Positions 20,361 to 33,174 of a stretch of DNA of 64,000 nt are shown piece by piece. Below the pieces are notes generated by a model. The model saw only the letters and a program-made list of their open reading frames with translations. It made no database searches and had not been told where the DNA came from. Position 1 is the first letter of the stretch. The number at the start of each line of letters is the position of its first letter. This DNA is from Eurosta solidaginis (taxonomy: Eukaryota > Arthropoda > Insecta > Diptera > Tephritidae): contig NC_090321.1 of NCBI RefSeq assembly GCF_040869045.1, forward strand, positions 32,919,426 to 32,983,425, written 5' to 3'. The position numbers and the translations under genes are program-made.

Positions 20361-22851
20361 ACTGCACTACCATGTCTACATTACTCGGATTTAAATATTT
20401 CCATGATGCTTACTTCAGGTTTACCAAGAATTAAACATAAAAAATAACAAATCATAAATTTATTTAGTAAATAGTTATTTATTTAAACAAATATTAATAT
20501 TATTAAAATAAACATAAGATAAAAACATGAAATATGTATAGAATAATTTAATGAAATCTGAAATAGAAGAAAAATATTAATTACATTATAATAAACATAG
20601 CATAAGAAAACATGAAATATAGCACAATTAAATGAATATAAAATCTGAAATAGAAGAAAAAATAATTCTATTATAAATATATTTCTGAGAGGAATGAAAT
20701 AAAAACTGAAAATAGAAGAAAAGGATCAATCTGGAATAGAAAAAATATTATAAATTGTGCAACCCAAATGAAATATAATATCACTGGAACAAGAATTGCG
20801 AAATTGTTTTTCATTTCTCACAAGACTTAATTTGTTTAAATTAAGTCCATTCACCCGTTCTCATCTTAAACATGGCTTAATCTAATTTGATTAAGTAAAC
20901 TTACAATGTCTGAAATGAGATCTAGGCTCAAGTCCAGAATTCCTGTAAACTAAAAAGAAGAATTAGTATATACGTACACATATTAAATTACGAAAGCTGT
21001 AAAGCAAAAATTAATAAAAATTGAAATAAAAAACCTCGCGTATACCCGTACCCTGACCTAGACCTAGAGCTTCCTCTTACAAGCCAATGTTTCATGAGAG
21101 ATCCAATATTTCATGACAAATCCACTTTGCATATTTAAAGAGTAGATCAGTAATAAGGAAATCCAATAATTGCAGTCGGTGATTTAAACATCCATCTTCA
21201 TCGGAAAACCATCCAGGAAAGGCGGTTTCGGTTTTATTTTGAATTATTGGTACCAACAAACTTTTTAAACCAACCCTATGTGCATGAAGAGGAAAAAGCT
21301 GAGTAAACCATTTAATTTGCAAATGACACACCTCGAACACCCTGTCGGTAGGATTAACAAGCCTCAAATCACTCGAATCCTTGTAATTTTTGGCTTTGAT
21401 CATCGCTTCCGAGTTATGGGGGAGCTCGCTTTGAGTCTTTGTCAATGACTTGGTGCATTTTTCGCATTTCAGTTTACACAGTACCTTATTATAACAGTAA
21501 CCTGTGTAATACCGCTGCACCTGTACCTCTACTTTGTTCTGAGCCTTGACGAAACTTTCGTTCGGTACATTAAAATCGTTCAAGGCTGGCATACTCTTAT
21601 CATCTTCAGACACATTTGTTAATTTATGTCTATCGTCTTCTTCGGTCTCAAGACGACTGTCTTCTTGAGTCCAATCTAGACAGTTGTACTGGTCGTCTTC
21701 ACAATTACCGTCTTTCGTTTTGCATGGATGCTTCAGAATTTTTATAGAAATCAACCGAGCTACAATATATTGCATTTCATTCGCCGAAGGGGTGGTGTTA
21801 ATCCCTTGGCTTTCACGTATACTGAAAAAGATATTTTCCAAAGCATCTTGGTTTAACTTTCCCGGTAAAATAAATTTTATTTCTTTTTGTGTTTCGAAAA
21901 GGTCTTCAGTTAGCATCAACATTGCAGTAATTGTCTGTCGCAGACCATCAATGCAGTGAACTTTCTTGTACTTTTTCTCACCTTCAGAGTCTATGTTCAA
22001 GACCTTCCAGGAAAGCAAATGTTCAACGTAACCTTTCAGCCTTTGGATCTTCTTCGTGCTATCCCGGGGGATTGCACATTTTAATGGATTTGTAGATGTC
22101 AACGTTTTAGCATCAAGATCGTCAAATATGTCGTTACACTTTTTTACGAACTTTTGTGTCGACTTCGCGAGGCTTTTCACATACTCATTTTTACCAAATA
22201 AATTTTGGTTATATGCCAGATCAATGCCGGCCGCGACCGAATTACTTAGTATTTGTACCGCCTTTAAAACATTTGAACGATTAAATTTTGACGGGTAAAC
22301 GTGAACCTCTGTAAGTTTCGGACAAATTTTGAAGTTGGAATTTTGCTTGTCGATGTCATACAGAGCACGTATGACATCGAAGCTCGCAATACCATCAACA
22401 GTCTCAATTTGGTAGAAAAGCATGGTGTTACGTATAGACTTAATTAGATGGCAATAGTCGTAGAAGGCATACACCTTTGTATTGTTATGCATGAAGTATG
22501 GTTTGGATACCCAAATAATTGCCATACAACGAGAGGTTAATACCTGCTTGGTCGCAAACGATAGATTTAACATTTAAACCGATATCTGTCCAATTGGAAA
22601 GATTGTCTCGAAGTATGAAATTTAAGGTCTTGGCATCCATAGAGCCATCCGTAATATAATATGAAAAAACGTATTTCCAATTTGATGTGACACCTTTAAT
22701 CATAAAAAAAAGGAATTTGCTTCCAAGTTGCAAAGTACGATGGCCTCCACCGATATCTTGGAAACCATCAATTAAGTCTCTTGCCTTATTATAACATAAA
22801 TCTGATTTTATAGGCATCTCGTCAAAAATTACCATGCAATGACGTTCGATG

Positions 22852-23959
22852 TAGTGATGGACGATATGGCGATTTTGAGCTATCAGTGAAAATAGATATG
22901 GCTATTTTTGAATATCGGCTATTTTTTATAGCTATAGCGATCGTTTTATTGCAACAAGCGATTCCATACAGAAGAGCGATTTGGAGCTATCAGTGAATAT
23001 AAGTATGGCTATTTTTTTACAGCTATGGCTATTTTTTACAGCTATGGCGATCGCTTTAATTTATCTTTAATAAGCGAATCTGCAATTATTTGTATACTTG
23101 TATATAAAAAATGAATGTTTAAGTCTTTTTACCAGAGTAGATTGAATGTTATACATTAATTTATACTAAATTAAATTTTATTAGAATATATGAACCAAAA
23201 TTGGAATAAAAAGAAAAAAGTATGTACCTTTAATTGTAAACTAATGTAATGTGAAATTCTAATCTTCTGAGATATTATGATATATATTATTAACTGGCTG
23301 ACGACAATATGTTCAGACTCGTATTACACTCAATGAGATGAAACTAGCTGAAATAAATGTATATGCATCTTTGTTTTATAAATTTTGTTAATTGAAAATG
23401 CTTTGATTTTTAAATGTAAGATGAATCAACCCGAAATAAATCTGTATATGTAACACCATAAAGACATGATTTATTTACTATATTATACTACACCGATGTG
23501 TTCAGAAATACTCCGTATGAATTTATTCTGAAAGTTGTATTTGGCTGCATAAATTTGTACAGTAAAGTGAATCAATTTTTAATTTACCCAAACCACGTGG
23601 CTGCTTTTCTAGCCGACTTCACAATGTCGTCGTTCTAGTTGTTGCACAAGTTTGCTTTGTTCCGTTCGCTGTTTCGGAAAGTAAAGCACACAGATGAGTA
23701 ATGATGAACGATATCTCACTATCGATGTGTGCATCGCTGCTATTAGTATTAGAATTTCATGCTAAAGGAAAATCGCCAATCGCTATAAGCGCTATAATCG
23801 CTATTGGCGATATTCTGCCAGAGGTGATTGTATTAAAAAAAATCGAATGAAGGAAAATAGCCAATCACTGATATATTTGGATTGCAATAGCTATAGCTAA
23901 TAGCGATTTGTCAATAGCGGCGATGCAATCACCAATAGCGAAATATCGATCCATCACTA
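22852..23959. mobile_element. hAT-type non-autonomous element (1,108 bp) in the P-like gene
   Basis: It is flanked by perfect 8-bp duplications GTTCGATG (22844-22851 and 23960-23967), the hAT length. Ends are TAGTGATGGACGATATGG and, inverted, TAGTGATGGATCGATATT. The interior is AT-rich with many GCGAT and GCTAT units near each end and no transposase frame. Confidence 0.85.
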
Positions 23960-24561
23960 GTTCGATGCTAGACATATTTTTTACAATGTCTTTTAAATTC
24001 TTACACACGTTCTCGTTGATACCGGGTACAACAACTCGAATGGGCCGCCATCGCAAAAGAGAAGTTTTAGATGGCAAAGCGAAACCCAACTCTTCGCGCA
24101 TGAAATTGAACGCTTTAGTTGATATAAAATTTATATTTTGCGAAATAATTTTTTCGTCGTCGGTATAAAATGCTCGTTTGTCAGTTTGTACAATCATTTT
24201 CGCAAATGTGACCGCATTTGCACTCGCATCTTTGGTAGCAATTATAGACCGACGACGTAAGTCCCGATTTTGTAATTTAAGTTCTTTAATTTCCTTTTTT
24301 AAGAAACAAATTTTCTTCTCCTGAAAAGCGGAATATCGAAAATGATGCCGCGTTGAATTCAATCTAACGCGACGTCTTTTCGTATTCAAGCTCACTGAAG
24401 TGTTTTCAGATGGCTTAGTTTTTAGCTCTAGTGTGGGATGAGCCCCCAAGTCCTTAAAACATACATATTTTGACGACACCTCACTATCGTGAGGATTTAT
24501 ACTTTCTGAATTGACGTCGACCTCTCCAATTTTTCTAACCTCCTCTAAAAACAAGCTAGGG

Positions 24562-27396
24562 TGTTATGGATGCGCATTTACAGTGGAAGCAGTAAGGAAG
24601 GCGGTCGGCATGATGTGTTGGTGCACAGTGGCTAGTCATTGTCGGCTGGGGCGGGTCCTTGCCAACCTTACTGTTCCTGCGCCATAAACAGAAAAAAGTT
24701 CCTATCATGCCTATCAAAACGAGCAGCTGTCGAATTCAAAACAAACTGACAGAAGCGCAGAGACCGACTCAAAACGCTTATAATTCAAACTAAAACAACA
24801 TCCGGCTGAACCGGATGTCACGGACAGACCGTTAACATTCAAAAAAATTCAAAAATCTAAAATTCAAAAAAAAACTGGCGCATGGACATGACCGGTTACT
24901 AACTTTAAAAACCAAATTCAAAAAAAAACTGCTGAAATTAAAATAAAATAACCAAAGGGAAAATAAACATAAAGGGCCGAATATATATAGGGGGCGCCGC
25001 GGGTGGTGTTGCGACGCCCGGTGCTTGTCCCACCCTCAATAACCATGGCCACCGACGCACCTGTATTTCGGTGGCCCCTTACCTGTTTTATCTAAGTGCC
25101 TTCTAAGTAAGTGGCGACGCCAGCATTCCCATTTTAAATTACAATTTATTTATAATTCATTATTAAATTATAAATACATTATTAAATTCATTACAAAAAT
25201 TATTACAATGTTATCGTAGAACTCAGTTTTGAGTGTAACCTGATATCGAATCGATATAATGCTAATGCGCCTAGTATAATGCTAACAATATCTAATATGT
25301 ACAAAAAAAGTATTTACCAAAAGCAATAACGATAAAATTGCGATAGCAATATGTATTACGGCACGTAAATCACCTTCGTCTTGTTGTTCGAAAGGTATTG
25401 CCCGCAATAGGGATTCATATGCATATATATATACCTATATATTGCATTTGGAAGGAAAAAAAAATTTTGAATTCAAAATCCTTTTGCCAATTCGTGTATA
25501 CTTGACAATCGACGAATGGCTGCTGTCGCAAAAAAAAATCCGTTAAATCTATGGTTAAGCTTCCAAAGTGAATCGCTAAAACGTTTCAATGTATAGAGCT
25601 AACTTTAAACATCTTAAGGTGACAAAATATATATTCTTAAAATGATCGAAAAAAAAATGTATCCTTTTTCTTTTTTTATGTAAAGCTAATGCTTAGGTAG
25701 GTATTAGGTAAATGGAATCATACTAGTTAATTGCTGAATACAATCTTAGTCATAGTTAAAGAGTTTTGTTTGATATATTATATGTAAGATGCATTCTCAA
25801 ATAAACGGCGTATGTTGAAATTAGGGTTAAGCGTTCTAACAGGTAAGTGCTGCTTGACCGGACTGAGACAAAACTGCCTGTTTATTTGTGAACAAACCTT
25901 TAAAACGTGTAAATAATTTTGGCATATTAAAATATGGTTGCATTCTTTAATATCTTGTCAAGTTGCAAAACATAAGTGTTCATATGGTAATTCTTTTGGT
26001 TAGGTAATCAATACAGCTAAGCTTAACTCGTGGGAATCATTTATGTATAACCTTTTTCGTCTATAATACGTTATACTATCCTTTCATCTTTTGTGTTGAT
26101 AATTCAAAAACAAAAATATCGTAATTTAGACACAAGAGATCGATCCTTGTCGAATGGTTTACCCGGGGTTATATAAAACCCTCTAAGTACCACTTGGAAG
26201 TTCTTTTAACTACCCTGCAAAAATGCTCTCGTCATTCCACGCCGTTTGACTAGTTACTACACAGTCATAGGTTATGTTCTTAGTCACATTTGCATGGGCG
26301 TGGGTAAGTTTCGTGACCAGAAGTTTTTTTGTAGGGTAATTAAGTCTAAATTTATACCGTCCTGGTACTTACATGGCCGACAGAGTGCGTACCATGGGTC
26401 TCTGCCGGCGTGTTGTCGCTGGTGGAGTTGACCTTGCCGGTGAAGTTGACGCTGATGTGGGTTGTGGTGTGCGGTCTTGGGCGCGCTGTGCTGGTATTGT
26501 TGGTGGTTGTTGCGCTCTGGTCCGAGGTGATCGAGTGCACCTGGTGGCAACGAAACTTCGGAATGACTTGGGGCTAAATTTGGCTTTCGTTGTACTACGC
26601 TGCCGCGTACTGCTGGCCCTGGAGGCGGAGGTGTTGGTTTAAGAGTCTTCTCGTAATTCGCTTGACCCTGTACTAATGTTTCTTAATTGTCCTTTTTGGT
26701 CCGCAGGAAATTGCAAAACGGAAGATTCCAAATTGCTCGATACTAGTTACAAGCTTCGCCACAATTAGAAGGCGTAAAAATATTTCCAAAAATTATTTTT
26801 CCAGTGTGCGGACCGGGTAGTTGGTTGATAAGTATGTGGGACTCCGTTAAACACAAGCAGTGTGCAACCAATAGGAGCACCCTTAACAGTCAGTGTTGGT
26901 GGGTTTCATATTTTTACATACTATTCTACATTCTAAATTAGCAAAGTCTCTTGTTATTCCAGTTTTCGAACCGTTGCACATTTGCTGGTGGTAAATGTTT
27001 TCAAGCCTTAGTTAATTGGGTTTTGATGACTTATAAGTATGTGCGTGCAATAGTTTTAAAGGATAAGACTCTTATGGTACGAAGTTTTCCAAGCCGAAAT
27101 CGCCAACGTTGATATTTTTGGGTTAATTCTTACCGTCGATCCCTTTTCCTTCCGCGCCCACTGCAGTTAGATTCTATTGGCCCCTTTTGCAATCCTTTTG
27201 TAAAACAAAAACTCTTTTATGGCCGGAACCTCGTGATCAAAAAAAGAAAGAAAATTTTCTTCCTCATGGCCGGTCTGTCTGTTCCCTTCCTTTTTCGATA
27301 TTTTACATCGCAACCTTTGCCACATCGCTAGGTGTGTTCCCGTGAACACGCTCCCAAGTGGATCGCAGCCATACACCGTAGCAGCAGACCGTAACA
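24562..27396 (-). repeat. LTR (3' LTR in element orientation)
   Basis: 2,835 bp, TGTTA...TAACA ends. The stretches I compared (first 500 bp and several frames) are identical to the other LTR except for six changes in the outermost 28 bp. A plus-strand TATATAAAA lies at 26170-26178, against the orientation given by the primer site. Confidence 0.85.
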
Positions 27397-28776
27397 AACC
27401 TGCTTCGCTTAGAAGGCCCGACGATGGAGCGAACAGGAAACCGGATCCGCTGTGGGAAGCCACTGCCAGGGGCCTCCAATGCCAATCAACGTGGGGCACG
27501 ACTCACCCCTGAGATAAGAGTCTCAAAGTCCTACTACGAAGCTAGCCGGGCAACATAGGTCCATCAAAAAAAAGTTAAGTCAAATTTGGGAATTAATTCT
27601 GTTTCCTAGTTTAAAAGGGCTTTGCGGCAATTAAACATTTGTTATGGAGAACTCGTCAAAACTCCGAAAGGTTTTAGTGGTTATCGCCCCCACAAAAGGC
27701 AAGACAAAAAAAATATAGACATTTTGATATGGAGAACTCGTCCAAACTCCGAAAGGCTAGTGGTTATCGCCCCCACAGAAGGCCAAAACAAAAAAAAAGT
27801 GTAGACATTTTGATATGGAGAACTCGTCCAAACTCCGAAAGGCTAGTGGTCATCGCCCCCACAGAAGGCCAAACAAAAAAAAAAATTTGGATACTCAATG
27901 GGAACGCTGACATCTCCTGTTCCCCGAAGGCACTCGGGCTCCAAAAAAAAATAAAAAAACATAAACTCATTCATTCTTGTCCCTAGTGCTCCCAACCGCA
28001 ACGCATAAGGGGGTCTTAAGGACCTGCCTCTGGGACTGGTTGGGACCACTAGGGTCAATTCCCTACACACACAGGTTGGTCCCAACACACCCAGCCGCAA
28101 CGCAGAGGCGGTCTCTGGGACTCGCTAGTGGGACTGGCTGGGGGTGTTGAGGCCTCCCGTCCATTCACCCTGGACACCCCTCCTGCCTCCGCCGCTATGG
28201 GTGGAGCGGCTTCAATGGCCGCTCCCCAGACTGGTGGGACAGGGAAGGGTGTCACTTTGAATCCCAGCTCAACCCGTCACAGTCCAGGTGGTATTCTAAA
28301 CTACCACCTGGGGCGTGGGATGAGCTGGGGTTCTTTTTCCACATACATACACGCACTCACACTAACAACACAAAATTCGGCAAAAAAAAAAAATTTTTTT
28401 TTTTAAAAAAACTATTAACTTTAAGCAAAAAAAAAATTCAAAACCCAGTTAGCGGACATATATGTACCAAAGCCGACTAACGGACAACATTCCGGGAAAA
28501 TAAAAAAAACCCACTTACAAAAAAAATAAAGTGCGTGCAGCACTGCCTCAACGGGTGAATACAAAAATCCCGATAACTGACGTTAAGTCACGTGGATCCC
28601 TCAGCTACCGGAGACGATGATCACTCCGGACACCCTGATCCGTCAAACCATCCCACCGCAACGCAGGTGGCTGCTCCTGCGGCTGCTCACCCCGGACTGG
28701 TGGGATGGTCAACTTCACAAGTTGACCAGGAGTGACCCTCGCACCCAGCGGCTCAGGAACCGCGTTGGGCGCCATC
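27397..28776 (-). other. LTR element internal domain: repeats and structured hairpins
   Basis: Three tandem units of 85 bp start ATGGAGAACTCG at 27644, 27729 and 27814. From 27981 to 28710 lie nested hairpins. Three share a conserved CCGCAACGCA on the 5' side and GACTGG/GACTCG-type 3' side, but have different, compensating stems. Another stem pairs CCCAGCTCA with TGAGCTGGG around 28263-28330. I see no conserved protein. Confidence 0.75.
28762..28774 (-). promoter_or_regulatory. Primer-binding site (tRNA-Lys type)
   Basis: On the minus strand TGGCGCCCAACGC lies two bases from the LTR end. The first 12 bases are complementary to the 3' end of fly tRNA-Lys(CUU) (...GTTGGGCGCCA), the primer used by gypsy-type elements. 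Confidence 0.7.
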
Positions 28777-31611
28777 TGTTATGGAAACGCATCTACGATG
28801 GAATCAGTAAGGAAGGCGGTCGGCATGATGTGTTGGTGCACAGTGGCTAGTCATTGTCGGCTGGGGCGGGTCCTTGCCAACCTTACTGTTCCTGCGCCAT
28901 AAACAGAAAAAAGTTCCTATCATGCCTATCAAAACGAGCAGCTGTCGAATTCAAAACAAACTGACAGAAGCGCAGAGACCGACTCAAAACGCTTATAATT
29001 CAAACTAAAACAACATCCGGCTGAACCGGATGTCACGGACAGACCGTTAACATTCAAAAAAATTCAAAAATCTAAAATTCAAAAAAAAACTGGCGCATGG
29101 ACATGACCGGTTACTAACTTTAAAAACCAAATTCAAAAAAAAACTGCTGAAATTAAAATAAAATAACCAAAGGGAAAATAAACATAAAGGGCCGAATATA
29201 TATAGGGGGCGCCGCGGGTGGTGTTGCGACGCCCGGTGCTTGTCCCACCCTCAATAACCATGGCCACCGACGCACCTGTATTTCGGTGGCCCCTTACCTG
29301 TTTTATCTAAGTGCCTTCTAAGTAAGTGGCGACGCCAGCATTCCCATTTTAAATTACAATTTATTTATAATTCATTATTAAATTATAAATACATTATTAA
29401 ATTCATTACAAAAATTATTACAATGTTATCGTAGAACTCAGTTTTGAGTGTAACCTGATATCGAATCGATATAATGCTAATGCGCCTAGTATAATGCTAA
29501 CAATATCTAATATGTACAAAAAAAGTATTTACCAAAAGCAATAACGATAAAATTGCGATAGCAATATGTATTACGGCACGTAAATCACCTTCGTCTTGTT
29601 GTTCGAAAGGTATTGCCCGCAATAGGGATTCATATGCATATATATATACCTATATATTGCATTTGGAAGGAAAAAAAAATTTTGAATTCAAAATCCTTTT
29701 GCCAATTCGTGTATACTTGACAATCGACGAATGGCTGCTGTCGCAAAAAAAAATCCGTTAAATCTATGGTTAAGCTTCCAAAGTGAATCGCTAAAACGTT
29801 TCAATGTATAGAGCTAACTTTAAACATCTTAAGGTGACAAAATATATATTCTTAAAATGATCGAAAAAAAAATGTATCCTTTTTCTTTTTTTATGTAAAG
29901 CTAATGCTTAGGTAGGTATTAGGTAAATGGAATCATACTAGTTAATTGCTGAATACAATCTTAGTCATAGTTAAAGAGTTTTGTTTGATATATTATATGT
30001 AAGATGCATTCTCAAATAAACGGCGTATGTTGAAATTAGGGTTAAGCGTTCTAACAGGTAAGTGCTGCTTGACCGGACTGAGACAAAACTGCCTGTTTAT
30101 TTGTGAACAAACCTTTAAAACGTGTAAATAATTTTGGCATATTAAAATATGGTTGCATTCTTTAATATCTTGTCAAGTTGCAAAACATAAGTGTTCATAT
30201 GGTAATTCTTTTGGTTAGGTAATCAATACAGCTAAGCTTAACTCGTGGGAATCATTTATGTATAACCTTTTTCGTCTATAATACGTTATACTATCCTTTC
30301 ATCTTTTGTGTTGATAATTCAAAAACAAAAATATCGTAATTTAGACACAAGAGATCGATCCTTGTCGAATGGTTTACCCGGGGTTATATAAAACCCTCTA
30401 AGTACCACTTGGAAGTTCTTTTAACTACCCTGCAAAAATGCTCTCGTCATTCCACGCCGTTTGACTAGTTACTACACAGTCATAGGTTATGTTCTTAGTC
30501 ACATTTGCATGGGCGTGGGTAAGTTTCGTGACCAGAAGTTTTTTTGTAGGGTAATTAAGTCTAAATTTATACCGTCCTGGTACTTACATGGCCGACAGAG
30601 TGCGTACCATGGGTCTCTGCCGGCGTGTTGTCGCTGGTGGAGTTGACCTTGCCGGTGAAGTTGACGCTGATGTGGGTTGTGGTGTGCGGTCTTGGGCGCG
30701 CTGTGCTGGTATTGTTGGTGGTTGTTGCGCTCTGGTCCGAGGTGATCGAGTGCACCTGGTGGCAACGAAACTTCGGAATGACTTGGGGCTAAATTTGGCT
30801 TTCGTTGTACTACGCTGCCGCGTACTGCTGGCCCTGGAGGCGGAGGTGTTGGTTTAAGAGTCTTCTCGTAATTCGCTTGACCCTGTACTAATGTTTCTTA
30901 ATTGTCCTTTTTGGTCCGCAGGAAATTGCAAAACGGAAGATTCCAAATTGCTCGATACTAGTTACAAGCTTCGCCACAATTAGAAGGCGTAAAAATATTT
31001 CCAAAAATTATTTTTCCAGTGTGCGGACCGGGTAGTTGGTTGATAAGTATGTGGGACTCCGTTAAACACAAGCAGTGTGCAACCAATAGGAGCACCCTTA
31101 ACAGTCAGTGTTGGTGGGTTTCATATTTTTACATACTATTCTACATTCTAAATTAGCAAAGTCTCTTGTTATTCCAGTTTTCGAACCGTTGCACATTTGC
31201 TGGTGGTAAATGTTTTCAAGCCTTAGTTAATTGGGTTTTGATGACTTATAAGTATGTGCGTGCAATAGTTTTAAAGGATAAGACTCTTATGGTACGAAGT
31301 TTTCCAAGCCGAAATCGCCAACGTTGATATTTTTGGGTTAATTCTTACCGTCGATCCCTTTTCCTTCCGCGCCCACTGCAGTTAGATTCTATTGGCCCCT
31401 TTTGCAATCCTTTTGTAAAACAAAAACTCTTTTATGGCCGGAACCTCGTGATCAAAAAAAGAAAGAAAATTTTCTTCCTCATGGCCGGTCTGTCTGTTCC
31501 CTTCCTTTTTCGATATTTTACATCGCAACCTTTGCCACATCGCTAGGTGTGTTCCCGTGAACACGCTCCCAAGTGGATCGCAGCCATACACCGTAGCAGC
31601 AGACCGTAACA
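28777..31611 (-). repeat. LTR (5' LTR in element orientation)
   Basis: 2,835 bp. It is adjacent to the primer-binding site on its left and followed by AGGG, the right target-site duplication, on its right. Confidence 0.85.
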
Positions 31612-31919
31612 AGGGATGTGCCCTGAGAGGACTCGGTTTTTACCTAAATGTTTAGGTTGAAAATGTTTGCTACAAACATATAACTTGTTTTCAGAAGCAT
31701 CGACTTTGCAGGCCAGAGCCCAAGCTTCGCGAGCTTTTCTTTCCCACGGGAATTTAAAAAGTGTGTGTTTGCCATCCCAAACACAGCACTGTACACAACA
31801 GTACTTACTTGGCTTGCCCGGCTTCCATTGATGTGGAACGTCTTCATAACCTACGGATAAAGTAGCATGACTTTAGATAGGTTGAAGACTTAAAAGGAAG
31901 GGATGATTATTGATCATTA

Positions 31920-33170
31920 TTAACAGGACCGGATTAACAAGTAGGCAGAATAGGCAGTTGCCTAAATAAAATAAAATTCTAGAGAGTGAATTGAATATAT
32001 AATCAGAACTGAAAATAATTTTTACTCCAATAAACAAAACTCCATTGACCGCATTCAAAAACCGACGAACTAGACAAGGTTCCTAAAAAGGACATTTCTT
32101 ACTCATTTGACAAATTGTATTAGTGAAGTGAAAGGAGAGGATATTGAATAATAAAAACCAATTATCTCAAAATGTACACTGGTTGTTTTTATTTTGAAAA
32201 ATTTAAGTTGCTTTGGAACATCGAGTGTAGAGCCTTCAACTATATTTTGATTCCTATGCGTTCAGTGAGTAAGTCATTGCAAAGTGAAAAAGCTTTTGAC
32301 GTGCTTAGAAGAGTTCAGTTTCATTCCGTGAAAAGTTCAATGATTTCGAGGAAAAAATAAAACAACTATTAGTAGGTTAACAGAAATAGTAAAACGTACT
32401 CTCGTCGTAGAAAAAACAACCTAATGACGGAAATGCTCCAGAAGTAGAATTTTCGCCTCGCGATGATTTTAGGACAAAAAGGTTTCTTCGAAATCAATCA
32501 CAATCATTACAGTGAAAGTATATGAAACTTTCAGAGAGACTTTCATTTCTCATCAACTTTTCTCTAAGTGATGGAGACCTCCTCCACTCCTCCACGAAGC
32601 TATAAATAACTTAGTTATTTTTTATTCTAGAGATTTGGAAGAATTTTTCATTCAAATGAAACAATTCCAAAGTTACGTGACCTCCGTATACACTGATGCA
32701 CAAAAAAGTTGTTGTTGTTGTGCTTGGTTGCTCCCGGAAGGTTTCGGGGAGTGTTATCGATGTGATGGTCCTTTGCCGGATACAGATCCGGTACGCTCCA
32801 GTAACACAGCACCAATAACGTGCTAGCCCGATCATCTCGGGAACGATTTATGTAGCCACATTAAACCTTCAGCCATTCCCTCCCTCCCCACCCCACCCTC
32901 CTTCTTACACCAGGAATACCTACCGCGGGTATATTCTGACCCCCTAACCCGCTGGGGAGCACAAAAAAGTCTTAGTCATTTGTATAAGATTCTAATGGAA
33001 GATCAATCAGCATGTATTTTCTAACACAGAAATAGCTCTTTTTAACATTAATGATCACAAATTGTTCTGCCGAATGATCCTTCTCGCAATTAAAAAGAAT
33101 CAAGGCGCAGAAAGTGCTACAACGCGGCAAGAGTGACTCGAATTTTAGGTACACTTTCATTGAGGTAAGC
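31920..33170 (+). mobile_element. hAT-like relic
   Basis: It begins near AGGACCGGATTAACAAGTAG and GGCAGTTGCCTAA, resembling a common hAT terminal motif. Broken frames downstream (32180-32360, 32520-32700, 32970-33150) look like hAT transposase debris but are too decayed for a firm call. A SINE-like copy sits within it. Confidence 0.4.
32709..32958 (-). mobile_element. CAA-tailed SINE-like element with 11-bp duplication
   Basis: On the minus strand it starts CCCCAGCGGGTTAGGGG and ends in the CAA tail. Perfect duplications GCACAAAAAAG lie at 32698-32708 and 32959-32969. Compared with 39257-39663 it lacks about 150 bp of the middle. Confidence 0.85.
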
Positions 33171-33174
33171 TTTA

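Larger units (their letters stand above)
24562..31611 (-). mobile_element. 7,050-bp LTR retroelement with giant LTRs and tiny core
   Basis: Two direct repeats of exactly 2,835 bp (24562-27396 and 28777-31611) start TGTTATGGA and end CCGTAACA. They flank 1,380 bp. Both sides carry the 4-bp duplication AGGG (24558-24561; 31612-31615). A primer-binding site lies 2 bp inside the right LTR on the minus strand, so the element reads right to left. No gag, protease, reverse transcriptase or integrase motif is present, so it must be mobilised by another element. Near-identical LTRs suggest a young insertion. Confidence 0.85.
21092..31850 (-). pseudogene. P-superfamily (THAP9-like) transposase gene split by two insertions
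   Basis: P-type transposases cut and paste DNA with a GTP-dependent RNase H-like domain. Reading minus strand there are three pieces. 31850-31612 is a THAP zinc finger (KYCCVQC, LFKFPWERKAREAW, CSKHFQPKHL). 24561-23968 carries a coiled-coil region and the start of the catalytic core. 22851-21092 is the rest. Catalytic residues remain: D in IFDEMPIKSD, D in SIVCDQ and E in DALENIFFSIRESQG. Pieces 1/2 are parted by the LTR element and 2/3 by the hAT element; removing each with one target duplication keeps the frame. A one-base frameshift near 22500 (before KPYFMHN) also breaks it. Total length is about 860 residues, close to THAP9. The 5' exon and terminal repeats were not found. Confidence 0.85.

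Noticed and set aside
26284..26642. Open frames on both strands inside each LTR (26284-26642, 30499-30857)
   Set aside because: GC-rich, opposite-strand frames without family motifs; identical in both LTRs simply because the LTRs are copies.
27480..27500. Plus-strand sequence CCAATCAACGTGGGGC resembling a primer-binding site
   Set aside because: It is about 85 bp from the LTR and mismatched in the key TGGCGCCC part; the minus-strand site beside the right LTR fits better.
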